Source: an uncultured Acidiphilium sp. (GTDB lineage Bacteria; Bacillota; Clostridia; Christensenellales; Borkfalkiaceae). Taken from it: 54,795 bases of DNA. A program made the translations under genes and the position numbers. The stretch spans positions 1 to 54,795 of the forward strand of contig CABUWK010000012.1 in NCBI GenBank assembly GCA_902495325.1, read 5' to 3'. The number at the start of each line of letters is the position of its first letter. The first letter of the stretch is position 1. The notes beneath the pieces are model-generated. The model was not told the DNA's origin. It saw nothing but the letters and a program-made list of their open reading frames with translations, and searched no databases. Shown piece after piece: positions 33,453-41,480 of the stretch.

Positions 33453-35501
33453 TTATGCCTCCTGTTTCTTTTCCGCTATGATTTTTTCGGCGATCTGCGA
33501 AGGAACTTCTTCATAGCGGTCGATATACGTCACATAAGATCCCCTTCCCTGCGTCATGCTGCGCAGATCGGTCGCATATTTCAGAATTTCCGCCTGCGGC
33601 GCTTCCGCCGAGATCACCGTATTTTCCCCATCGGACGAAGTGCCCAAAATGCGCCCGCGGCGTTTGTTCATATCGCCCATCACGTCTCCCGTATAGCCGT
33701 CCGGAACGGTGATCTCCATGTGCAGGACAGGCTCGAGAATGCAGGGCGAAGCCTTTTTCATCCCTTCCGCATAGGCGAGCTTTGCCGCCGTGACGAAAGC
33801 GATCTCCTTGGAATCGACGGGGTGGTACTTCCCGTCAAACAACGTGCACTTCACGTTGACCGCAGGAAATCCCGCGAGCACCCCTTCTTTCATCGCCTCG
33901 CGAAGCCCTTTATCGACGGCGGGAATGAACTGTTTCGGAACGGCACCGCCGACGACCGCATCCACGAATTCGTAAACGCCGTCCGCCGCGCCCGGTTCGA
34001 ACCGCACGAAACAATCGCCGAACTGCCCGGCGCCGCCCGACTGTTTTTTATGTTTTCCCTCTGCTTCCGCCGCTTTTCGTATCGTTTCGCGATAGGCGAT
34101 CTTCGGCTCGGTCAGCACCGCATCGCAACCGAATTTCGTCTTCAGTTTTCGGCACAGCACGGAAAGCTGAGTATCTCCCACGCCGACGAGAAGCATCTCT
34201 CCGGTATCGCGGTTTTTCTCCACACGGAAGGACACGTCTTCTTCCTGCAACCGTTTCAGCCCCGCGAAAACTTTATCCTCATCCCCCTTTTTCGCCGCGG
34301 AAACCGCCATTGCGTATTCCGCGGGAGGCATAACGATCGGCGGAAGGGTCACGACCGCTCCCGCACAGAGAGTATCTCCCGTTTTCACGTCGTTCAGTTT
34401 CGCAAACGCGCCGATATCTCCCGCCCCGACGACTTCCGTCGGGATCTGTTTCTTTCCTCTCGGGAAATAGAGAGCACCGACTTTCTCCCCCTCGCCCGTT
34501 CTCGCGTCCGTAAGGATCGCCCCCGGTTCGACTTTCCCCGCGATCACGCGGAAATAATTCATCTTTCCGACAAACGGATCGACGATCGTTTTGAACACCC
34601 TTACGACGGCTGGCGCGCTTTCGTCCGCAGACAACGACACCTCGTTTCCCTTCCCGTCCGTCGCGACGAACGGTTTTCTGTCCGCCGGGGACGGCAGGGT
34701 GGAAATAATTTTATCCATCAGGTTGTAAACGCCGGCGTTTTTCGTCGCGCTGCCGCCGAGAACGGTGATCGTGGAAGAATTCCCGATCCCGATCTTCAGC
34801 CCCTTTTCGATCTCTTCGCCCGTGAGCGAACCTTCGGCGAAGAATTTATCGAGCAAAGCCTCGTCGTTTTCCGCCGCCGCTTCCGTAAGCGCGAGATGCG
34901 CCTCTTCATACGCCTCGCGAAGATTTTCCGGAATCGGGCTTTCGTTTCTCTGCCAGTCGCGGAGAACGCCGTACGCCACCTTCACGTAGCCGATCATTTT
35001 TTCGTTCACGATATTCGGAATAATCATCGGCGCGATCTTATTGCCGAATTTTTCCTTGATCGCCCCGACCGTACGGATAAAACTGCTGTTTTCCTTATCG
35101 ATCCCGTTGATGAATACGATCGCGGGAACCTTGTTCGCAATGCAGTATGCGATCGCTTTTTCCGTACCGACGGGCAACGTGCCGTCCGCTCCGGTAACGA
35201 TCACGGCGCCGTCCGCCGCGGCGAACGCTTCCGCCCGCTCTCCCTCGAAATCGAAAAAGCCGGGTACGTCTATAATATTGAACGTTACGCCGCGATATTC
35301 GCACCTTGCAACCGCGAGCGACACCGAAATTTTACGGGCGATTTCTTCGGGATCGAAATCGCACACGGTATTACCGTCGTCCGTTCTGCCCTGTCGCTCG
35401 ATCGCGCCGCCGCACAACAGCATCGCTTCGGCAAGCGTCGTTTTTCCTTCGCCGCTGTGCCCGATGATCGCAACGTTCCTGATTTTGCCTGTCTCCGTCA
35501 T
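33453..35501 (-). CDS. EF-G-like translational GTPase
   Basis: 682 residues with EF-G domain order. The G domain (about 1-265) has P-loop GHSGEGKTT, switch II DVPGFFDF and the NKxD position altered to NGID. Domains II and III follow, then domain IV (starting near EPKIAYRETIRKAAEAEGKHKKQSGGAGQFGD), and domain V ends TQGRGSYVTYIDRYEEVP. It belongs to the EF-G-like paralogues found in many Clostridia and Thermotogae beside the canonical FusA. The role (recycling, stress or translocation) is not established. The changed G4 motif may lower guanine specificity. A strong promoter lies at 35616-35644, and a PfkB kinase follows in the same operon. Confidence 0.88.
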   Translation of the reverse strand: MTETGKIRNVAIIGHSGEGKTTLAEAMLLCGGAIERQGRTDDGNTVCDFDPEEIARKISVSLAVARCEYRGVTFNIIDVPGFFDFEGERAEAFAAADGAVIVTGADGTLPVGTEKAIAYCIANKVPAIVFINGIDKENSSFIRTVGAIKEKFGNKIAPMIIPNIVNEKMIGYVKVAYGVLRDWQRNESPIPENLREAYEEAHLALTEAAAENDEALLDKFFAEGSLTGEEIEKGLKIGIGNSSTITVLGGSATKNAGVYNLMDKIISTLPSPADRKPFVATDGKGNEVSLSADESAPAVVRVFKTIVDPFVGKMNYFRVIAGKVEPGAILTDARTGEGEKVGALYFPRGKKQIPTEVVGAGDIGAFAKLNDVKTGDTLCAGAVVTLPPIVMPPAEYAMAVSAAKKGDEDKVFAGLKRLQEEDVSFRVEKNRDTGEMLLVGVGDTQLSVLCRKLKTKFGCDAVLTEPKIAYRETIRKAAEAEGKHKKQSGGAGQFGDCFVRFEPGAADGVYEFVDAVVGGAVPKQFIPAVDKGLREAMKEGVLAGFPAVNVKCTLFDGKYHPVDSKEIAFVTAAKLAYAEGMKKASPCILEPVLHMEITVPDGYTGDVMGDMNKRRGRILGTSSDGENTVISAEAPQAEILKYATDLRSMTQGRGSYVTYIDRYEEVPSQIAEKIIAEKKQEA

Positions 35502-35615
35502 TTTTTCCTTCCTTATCCCTTATTTAACGGATACGAATAGCCGATCGCCGCAACATGCCGGAAACGGAACTTTCTTCCATACCGATCCCGGCGGGATCTT
35601 TCGTCCGTCGGGAAT

Positions 35616-35644
35616 ATTATAATACGGAAACGGGAAAATTTCAA
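35616..35644 (-). promoter_or_regulatory. promoter of the EF-G-like/PfkB operon
   Basis: On the minus strand, -35 TTGAAA (35644-35639), a 17-nt spacer, and a perfect -10 TATAAT (35621-35616). Confidence 0.85.
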
Positions 35645-35722
35645 TAGAAAACGGGAAATTTTCACAAAAAACTCATAGGTGAGAAATCCGCCGTCTTTCA
35701 TTTCCTTAACGGTCTCTTTTCC

Positions 35723-35744
35723 CCTTAAAGGCTTCTTTTCCGCC
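35723..35744 (+). repeat. short interspersed repeat, copy 1
   Basis: CCTTAAAGGCTTCTTTTCCGCC. Near-identical copies on the same strand are at 50211-50232 and 54518-54540, with a diverged copy at 54737-54759. All are intergenic. Key features are CCTTAAAGG and TTTTCCGCC. Confidence 0.65.
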
Positions 35745-35765
35745 GGAACCGCCTGCCTTCACGGC

Positions 35766-35803
35766 AAAAAGAAAAGGTCCTCCGGAGAGAACCTTTTCTT
35801 TTT
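35766..35803 (-). terminator. copA terminator
   Basis: AAAAAGAAAAGGT pairs with ACCTTTTCTTTTT over 13 bp around a CTCCGGAG-type loop, just after the copA stop. It is nearly symmetric and could act in both directions. Confidence 0.88.
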
Positions 35804-35811
35804 GTGTCAAA

Positions 35812-38325
35812 TCAACCTTCAATCTTCACGACTTCGTAGCCCGCGTCGGCGATCTGCTTTTTCAACTCGTCTTCCTTCCCCTTCAGATCGGGACAGTAAA
35901 CGACCTTTTTCGCAAGGTCGACTTTCCCTTCCAGCCCGAGAGAAGAAAAAATCCCTTCCACTCTCTTCTGACAATGGGCGCACATCATGCCGTTTACATA
36001 AACTTTTTTCATTTCCGCAAAATTCTCCTTTTCCTTCTCCCCGGCATTCGCTTTTTCTCCGGAAAGCATGTTTTTACCCGAAACTTTATCCGTTTTTCCC
36101 GAAGCGTCTGCCGCAGAAAACGACTTTCCTTCCGTCTCCTTCGGGCGGAACTTCATCAGCCTGAGCCTGAGCGCGTTACACACGACGCAGACGCTCGAAA
36201 GGCTCATCGCAAGCGATGCGATCATCGGGTTCAGCGTGACGTTCCATGCGGGATACAACACGCCTGCCGCAACCGGGATCAGTATAATATTATAGATAAA
36301 CGCCCAGAAAAGATTTTCCCTGATGTTTCTCATCACCCGCTTGCCGACAAGTAAGGCGTTCACGGCGTCCCCGAGGTCGTTTCCGACAAGAATGACTTCC
36401 GCGCTGCCGATCGCGATATCCGTTCCCGCGCCGATCGCAACGCCTACGTCTGCGGAAGAAAGGGCGGGCGCGTCGTTCACGCCGTCGCCGATCATCATCA
36501 CTTTCTTGCCTTCCGCTTTCTTTCCTTCCACGAATTTATATTTATCTTCGGGCAACACCTCCGCGATCGCTTCCACACCGAGTTCGTCACCCACCTCTTT
36601 CGCCGCAAGCTTGTTGTCGCCCGTGAGGATATAAACCTCTTTCCCGAGCTTTTTCATATCCTCGACCGCGCGTTTGGAAGAAGAGCGGATCTCGTCTTTA
36701 ATCGACATATAGCCCTTTATTTCCCCGTCTGCGGCAAGAATGAGAACGGTTGCGCCGGCGCCTTCTTCTTTTGTGACGGCATCCCCGCAGAACAGATCGA
36801 CGCCTTCCGTTTCCATCAGTTTCCGGTTGCCGAGAAGGATCTTTTTCCCTTCGACCGTACATTCCACGCCGAGCCCTGCCCGAGCAGCGAATCCGTCCGC
36901 GGATTTTTCCTCGGCGCCCTCGGTAAAAGCAAGAACCGCTTTCGCGAGCACGTGCGAACTTCCCTTTTCCGCCGCACGGCAAATCGCTTTGAACTCGTTT
37001 TCCGGGATACCGAACACCGCCGAACACACGACGGCAGGTCTGCCGTACGTCACCGTACCCGTTTTATCGAGCACGACGACGGACACTTCGGAAAGGTTCT
37101 GCAAGGCTTCGCCGCTCTTCACGAGAATGCCGTTTTCGGCGGCTTTTCCCGTTCCCGCCATAAGTGCGGCGGGGGTAGCAAGCCCGAGCGCGCACGGGCA
37201 CGAAACGACGAGAATACTGACGGATATATTGACGGAAAACTCGAACGAATGTCCCGTTAAAAGCCATATAAGCCCGCTTATCAGAGAAATCGCGATGACG
37301 ACGGGCACGAATACCGACGCAACTTTATCCGCAATTCCCGCAATGGGAACTTTCGTCGAATTTGCATTCTCCACCAATTTCACGATATGGAAAAGGGTCG
37401 TGTCCTCCCCGACGGCGGTCGCTTCCATCAGGCAATAGCCGTCCGAAAACACCGTTCCGCAGATCAGTTTGCTTCCGACCGTCTTTTCCACGGGAATGCT
37501 TTCGCCGGTCACAGCGGATTCTTCGGTGTAACCGCCGCCCTCTTTCAATATCCCGTCCGCCGGGACGGAAAACCCTTGTTTTAAAACGACGATATCCCCT
37601 TTCACGAGTTCGGACGAAAGGATCTCAACCTCTTTGCCGTCGCGCAAAACGACAGCCCGGTCGGGCGAAAGTTTCATCAGTTTTTCCACGGCGCCCATCG
37701 TTTTGTCTTTCGATTTTTCTTCGAGGAATTTTCCGACAGTGATCAGCGTTACGATCATTCCCGCCCCTTCGAAATACAACTTACCGTGGTACGCTTCGTT
37801 TCCGACCGCGATCATTACGACGGCAAAAATACCGTACAGGTAGGAAACCGCCGAGCCGAGCGCGACGAGGGAATCCATATTCGGAGCGAAACGGAACAAT
37901 TTTTTAAATCCGTTTATAAAGTAGCCGCGGTTGATGATCAAAACGGGCAGGCAAAGCGCAGCCTGCACCACCGCCGACCACAGCGGGTTATGCAGGAACA
38001 TCGGCATCGGCGCATGGATCATGTGCCCCATGGAAACATACATCAGCAAGAGGACCAGGGGCACCGAGAAGATCAGATGTCTTCCGAGCATTCTCGCACG
38101 GTCTCCGCTGCGTTTATGCTCGAACCCTTTTTTAATGCCGTAACCCTCTTTTTTTACCGCGTCCATAACGGCGGTTTCCACGCCTTCTTTTCCGCTTACG
38201 GTAAGACTGCCCGAAATCAGATTGACAGTCGCCTTTTCCACGCCTTCCACGCCGCGCGCCGCTTTCTCCACTCTCGCCGAGCAGGCGGAGCACGTCATTC
38301 CGGTGACGGTAAAACGATATTCCAT
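35812..38325 (-). CDS. copA: copper-translocating P1B-type ATPase with HMA domains at both ends
   Basis: 837 residues. The N-terminal heavy-metal domain carries GMTCSACSARVEK (Cys12, Cys15). Next come the transmembrane region with the A-domain motif TGES, the metal site SCPCALGLATPAA, the phosphorylation site DKTGT, and GDGVNDAPALS. After the last helices (about 720) a linker of ~50 residues leads to a second heavy-metal domain at the C-terminus (GMMCAHCQKRVEG, about 770-837), which looks like a fused CopZ chaperone. The CPC motif indicates Cu+ export across the cytoplasmic membrane. No CsoR or CopY gene is adjacent. Confidence 0.95.
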   Translation of the reverse strand: MEYRFTVTGMTCSACSARVEKAARGVEGVEKATVNLISGSLTVSGKEGVETAVMDAVKKEGYGIKKGFEHKRSGDRARMLGRHLIFSVPLVLLLMYVSMGHMIHAPMPMFLHNPLWSAVVQAALCLPVLIINRGYFINGFKKLFRFAPNMDSLVALGSAVSYLYGIFAVVMIAVGNEAYHGKLYFEGAGMIVTLITVGKFLEEKSKDKTMGAVEKLMKLSPDRAVVLRDGKEVEILSSELVKGDIVVLKQGFSVPADGILKEGGGYTEESAVTGESIPVEKTVGSKLICGTVFSDGYCLMEATAVGEDTTLFHIVKLVENANSTKVPIAGIADKVASVFVPVVIAISLISGLIWLLTGHSFEFSVNISVSILVVSCPCALGLATPAALMAGTGKAAENGILVKSGEALQNLSEVSVVVLDKTGTVTYGRPAVVCSAVFGIPENEFKAICRAAEKGSSHVLAKAVLAFTEGAEEKSADGFAARAGLGVECTVEGKKILLGNRKLMETEGVDLFCGDAVTKEEGAGATVLILAADGEIKGYMSIKDEIRSSSKRAVEDMKKLGKEVYILTGDNKLAAKEVGDELGVEAIAEVLPEDKYKFVEGKKAEGKKVMMIGDGVNDAPALSSADVGVAIGAGTDIAIGSAEVILVGNDLGDAVNALLVGKRVMRNIRENLFWAFIYNIILIPVAAGVLYPAWNVTLNPMIASLAMSLSSVCVVCNALRLRLMKFRPKETEGKSFSAADASGKTDKVSGKNMLSGEKANAGEKEKENFAEMKKVYVNGMMCAHCQKRVEGIFSSLGLEGKVDLAKKVVYCPDLKGKEDELKKQIADAGYEVVKIEG

Positions 38326-38358
38326 AACCGTATCTCCTCAGGTTTTTGTTTTGCCGGA

Positions 38359-38420
38359 TCCGCCGACGGCGGACACTTTACAAAATCCTATTCTATAAGT
38401 CGTTTATCCGACATTTATAG
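38359..38420 (-). promoter_or_regulatory. hairpins between glpQ-like gene and copA
   Basis: CTATAAGTCG and CGACATTTATAG (38393-38420) form an interrupted palindrome that includes the stop codon of the upstream gene. TCCGCC/GGCGGA (38359-38372) forms a second small stem 35 nt before copA. The first may be an operator for copper control or an mRNA-end hairpin. It does not match the known CopY (TACAnnTGTA) or CsoR sites. TATAGA at 38392 could be a -10. Confidence 0.35.
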
Positions 38421-39143
38421 TCTTATCTTTTCATAAATGAAATTCTCCGCATGCTCGCGCGCGATCTTAAGATCTTCTTCCGAGCGGACCGTCCAGCAGA
38501 GCATCGGTCTCTTTTTTCTCATTCTCTTCACGGGGAGATATCTGAGATTCATATTGATGAAATCGGGGTGAACGATCACATTGAACATCGCATGCCACAA
38601 CATAAAATCGATCAGAAGAGGGATCCTGCCCTTATGCCTGTCTTTGTCGACAAGCTGACCGCGCGTCCATTCCGGTTTTTTCTTTGCGAATTCCGCCATG
38701 ATCAGCGGGTCGAAAGACTGCACCGCAAATTCGCCCCGATAGTTTTCGAGCAAAGGGATCATTTTGTCCGCAATCGTTTTCTTCACCCGTTGGCTTTTTA
38801 CCTCGATAAGAACAGGCGTTCTCCCGTTCACGAAAGTCAGAAACTCGGCAAACGTCATGATCTTCTCGTCCGTCCCGCCGAGGCGGACTTTCGAAAGCTC
38901 TTCATACGTCATATCCCAGATCAGACTGTCCACCCCCGTCATCCGGGAAATGTTATCGTCGTGAAAGCAAACGGGGATGAGATCTTTCGTCAACTGCACG
39001 TCCATTTCGATCGGAATGTTCTTTTCGATCGCCTTTTCGTATGCCGCCCTGCTGTTTTCGGGCGCGTTATCGTCATATAACCCTCTGTGCGCGATCGGTC
39101 GGGTCAACAACCAACTGTCTTTTTCGATTCTGTTTTTTTTCAT
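38415..39143 (-). CDS. glycerophosphodiester phosphodiesterase family protein
   Basis: 242 residues, a GDPD TIM-barrel enzyme. Conserved signatures are IAHRGLYDDNAPENSRAAYEKAI (catalytic His-Arg and Glu-Asn), EMDVQLTKD (metal-binding Glu, Asp) and VCFHDDNISRMTG (second catalytic His). There is no signal peptide, so it should act in the cytoplasm, splitting glycerophosphodiesters into glycerol-3-phosphate and an alcohol. The exact substrate cannot be told. It is the first gene on the minus strand after the divergent region, with a strong promoter at 39292-39320 and a palindromic operator-like site at 39262-39280. Confidence 0.9.
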   Translation of the reverse strand: MKKNRIEKDSWLLTRPIAHRGLYDDNAPENSRAAYEKAIEKNIPIEMDVQLTKDLIPVCFHDDNISRMTGVDSLIWDMTYEELSKVRLGGTDEKIMTFAEFLTFVNGRTPVLIEVKSQRVKKTIADKMIPLLENYRGEFAVQSFDPLIMAEFAKKKPEWTRGQLVDKDRHKGRIPLLIDFMLWHAMFNVIVHPDFINMNLRYLPVKRMRKKRPMLCWTVRSEEDLKIAREHAENFIYEKIRL

Positions 39144-39261
39144 TTCTTCCTTGCCGCCCGCATCCCGGGCGCATCTCGCATACCGGACGAAAACAACCCC
39201 GAAAATATCGTCGGGCTATGATGCGCTTCATGCTTGTCCGGCATTTTACAATATCCGTATT

Positions 39262-39280
39262 TCCTACCAAATCGGTAGGA
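39262..39280 (-). promoter_or_regulatory. perfect palindrome, probable operator
   Basis: TCCTACC-AAATC-GGTAGGA is a perfect 7-bp inverted repeat with a 5-nt centre. It starts 11 nt after the -10 box of the GDPD gene, i.e. at the transcription start, where a repressor would block. Its CCTAC..GTAGG form resembles operators of Rrf2-family regulators, from memory only. Confidence 0.55.
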
Positions 39281-39291
39281 TTTTCGGTAAT

Positions 39292-39320
39292 ATTATACGC
39301 CGGTCGGGAAACTTTGTCAA
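39292..39320 (-). promoter_or_regulatory. promoter of the GDPD gene
   Basis: On the minus strand, -35 TTGACA (39320-39315), a 17-nt spacer, and -10 TATAAT (39297-39292). Both hexamers are perfect consensus, giving the strongest promoter in the window. A leader of about 140 nt follows, with no ORF I can support. Confidence 0.9.
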
Positions 39321-39448
39321 TGATTTTGCATATTGCGCGGGAAGATCTTTTCTTTTTCTTTCCTTAAGCCCCGTTTTTCTTGCCTCCGGCGATAGCGCCT
39401 GCCGACAAAACGACTGAGAAAACATTCCCGAAAGGGGTCGATAAAAGG

Positions 39449-39477
39449 TTGCTTTTCTTTTGATTTTATTATATAAT
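39449..39477 (+). promoter_or_regulatory. promoter of lepA
   Basis: On the plus strand, -35 TTGCTT (39449-39454), a 17-nt spacer, and -10 TATAAT (39472-39477), about 100 nt before the lepA start. Together with the promoter at 39292-39320 it makes this the divergent point between the two halves of the window. Confidence 0.8.
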
Positions 39478-39578
39478 TATCGTGAAGATTTATGCGCCCG
39501 GAACGCAGGCGGTCTCCCGTCCGTACATTCCGTGGCAAGAGCGCCGAAGCGGAACGAAACTTTATTCAAGGAAACAGC

Positions 39579-41396
39579 ATGGCATACACCGAAAAAGAAA
39601 ACATCAGAAATTTCTGCATCATCGCCCATATCGATCACGGCAAGTCGACGCTTGCCGACCGTATCATGGAAATGACCGGGCAGGTAGCGGAACGCGATAT
39701 GGAAGAACAGCTTCTCGATTCGATGGACATCGAGAGAGAAAGAGGCATCACGATCAAGCTGACGCCCGTCCGCATGGCATACAAAGCGAAAAACGGAAAG
39801 GACTATATTTTCAATCTGATCGACACGCCGGGACACGTGGACTTTACGTATGAAGTTTCCCGTTCTCTCGCGGCGTGCGAAGGGGCGATCCTTATCGTGG
39901 ACGCAACGCAGGGCATCGAGGCGCAGACGCTTGCAAACTGCTATCTCGCGCTCGACAACAACCTCGAGATCATGCCGGTGATCAACAAGATCGACCTGCC
40001 CTCCGCCGATCCCGACGAAACGGCAAAGGAGATCGAAGAAGTGATCGGTCTGGACGGTTCGAACGCCCCCCGCATTTCGGCAAAAAACGGCATTAACATC
40101 GATCAGGTTCTGGAACAGATCGTTACGCTGATCCCGCCGCCGAAAGGCGACGACGAAGCGCCCCTTCAGGCTCTGATCTTCGATTCCTATTACGACAATT
40201 TCAAAGGGGTCATCTGCTTCGTCCGCATTATGGAAGGACAGGTCTCCCCCGGCATGAAAATAAAAACGTTTACCGGCAGCAAACAGTTCGACGTGACGGA
40301 AGTCGGAACGTTCAACCCTCACCTCGTGCCGAAAAAAACGCTTGCCGCGGGCGAAGTAGGATATATCGCCGCAAGCATCAAAAGCATCGAGGATATCAGC
40401 GTGGGCGATACGATCACGGGGGTGGAAAAACCTGCCGCCGAACCGTTACCCGGCTATAAAAAAGTACAGCCCGTCGTATTCTCCGGTATCTATCCGCTTG
40501 ACGGTTCCCGTTTCAACGATCTGAAGGAAGCGCTTCTCAAACTGAAACTGAACGACGCATCCCTCACCTTCGAGCCGGACAGTTCCGACGCCCTCGGCTT
40601 CGGTTTCCGCTGCGGTTTCCTGGGGCTGTTGCACATGGAGATCATTCAGGAGAGGATCGAAAGGGAATTCGATCTCGACATCATCACCACCGCCCCGTCC
40701 GTTTCCTATCACATCTATTTGACGGACGGCACGATGATCGTTGTCGATAACCCGAGCAAGTTCCCGGACGTTTCCAACATCGAACGGACGGAAGAACCGG
40801 TGATCGACGCCAACATTTTTACCCCGCCCGATTACGTAGGGGCGATCATGGACCTGTGCCAGGACAAACGCGGCGTGTTCACCGATATGACTTATCTCGA
40901 CGCCAAGCGCGTCCGCCTGAAATACAAGCTTCCCTTAAACGAAATCATTTTCGACTTTTTCGACGGTTTAAAAAGCCGCACGCGCGGCTATGCTTCCTTC
41001 GATTACGAGATCGCGGGATATGAAAAAAGCGATCTCGTGAAACTCGACATGCTTTTAAACGGCGACGTATGCGACGCCCTCTCCGTCATCGTACACAAAG
41101 ACAAAGCGTATGCCCGCGGCAGAGCGCTCGCGGAACGGCTGAAAGACGTGATACCCCGCCAGCTTTTCGAAATTCCCATTCAGGCGGCTGTCGGCGGAAA
41201 GATTATCGCGAGAGAAACGGTAAAAGCCATGCGGAAAGACGTTCTTGCCAAGTGCTACGGCGGAGATATCACAAGAAAGAGAAAACTTCTCGAAAAGCAG
41301 AAAGAAGGAAAGAAAAAAATGCGCCAGCTCGGCTCGGTAGAAGTTCCGAGCGAAGCTTTCATGTCCATTTTAAAACTCGACAGTTCGGACGACTGA
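39579..41396 (+). CDS. lepA: elongation factor 4 (LepA)
   Basis: The start is placed at ATG 39579 (MAYTEKENIRNFCIIAHIDHGKST), with AAGGAA upstream. The open frame extends 29 codons further without homology. It has 605 residues, the usual length. The G domain shows AHIDHGKST, DTPGHVDF and NKID; EF-G-like domains II, III and V follow, and the LepA-specific C-terminal domain contains GGDITRKRKLLEKQKEGKKKM. LepA remobilises stalled ribosomes or aids initiation; it is nonessential in most bacteria. A terminator follows at 41405-41439, and hemW is next, as in many Bacillota. Confidence 0.97.
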   Translation: MAYTEKENIRNFCIIAHIDHGKSTLADRIMEMTGQVAERDMEEQLLDSMDIERERGITIKLTPVRMAYKAKNGKDYIFNLIDTPGHVDFTYEVSRSLAACEGAILIVDATQGIEAQTLANCYLALDNNLEIMPVINKIDLPSADPDETAKEIEEVIGLDGSNAPRISAKNGINIDQVLEQIVTLIPPPKGDDEAPLQALIFDSYYDNFKGVICFVRIMEGQVSPGMKIKTFTGSKQFDVTEVGTFNPHLVPKKTLAAGEVGYIAASIKSIEDISVGDTITGVEKPAAEPLPGYKKVQPVVFSGIYPLDGSRFNDLKEALLKLKLNDASLTFEPDSSDALGFGFRCGFLGLLHMEIIQERIEREFDLDIITTAPSVSYHIYLTDGTMIVVDNPSKFPDVSNIERTEEPVIDANIFTPPDYVGAIMDLCQDKRGVFTDMTYLDAKRVRLKYKLPLNEIIFDFFDGLKSRTRGYASFDYEIAGYEKSDLVKLDMLLNGDVCDALSVIVHKDKAYARGRALAERLKDVIPRQLFEIPIQAAVGGKIIARETVKAMRKDVLAKCYGGDITRKRKLLEKQKEGKKKMRQLGSVEVPSEAFMSILKLDSSDD

Positions 41397-41404
41397 AAAA
41401 CAAA

Positions 41405-41452
41405 AATATCGCGATAATCGCTTTATAGCCCGCGATATTGGCTTTTTCTTTT
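41405..41452 (+). terminator. lepA terminator
   Basis: AATATCGCG pairs perfectly with CGCGATATT and is followed by GGCTTTTTCTTTT, 9 nt after the lepA stop. Readthrough may still feed hemW, for which no own promoter is clear. Confidence 0.75.
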
Positions 41453-41480
41453 CCCGAAACACATTTACGGAGAAATACGA

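Larger units (their letters stand above)
35502..35811. other. intergenic region between copA and the EF-G-like gene
   Basis: 310 nt with no gene. From left to right it holds the leader and promoter of the EF-G-like gene (to 35644), a short interspersed repeat (35723-35744) and the copA terminator (35766-35803). Confidence 0.8.

Noticed and set aside
33447..35540. 697-codon open frame on the plus strand
   Set aside because: Antisense along the whole EF-G-like gene, His/Arg/Phe-rich and without recognisable domains; the minus-strand gene is well conserved.
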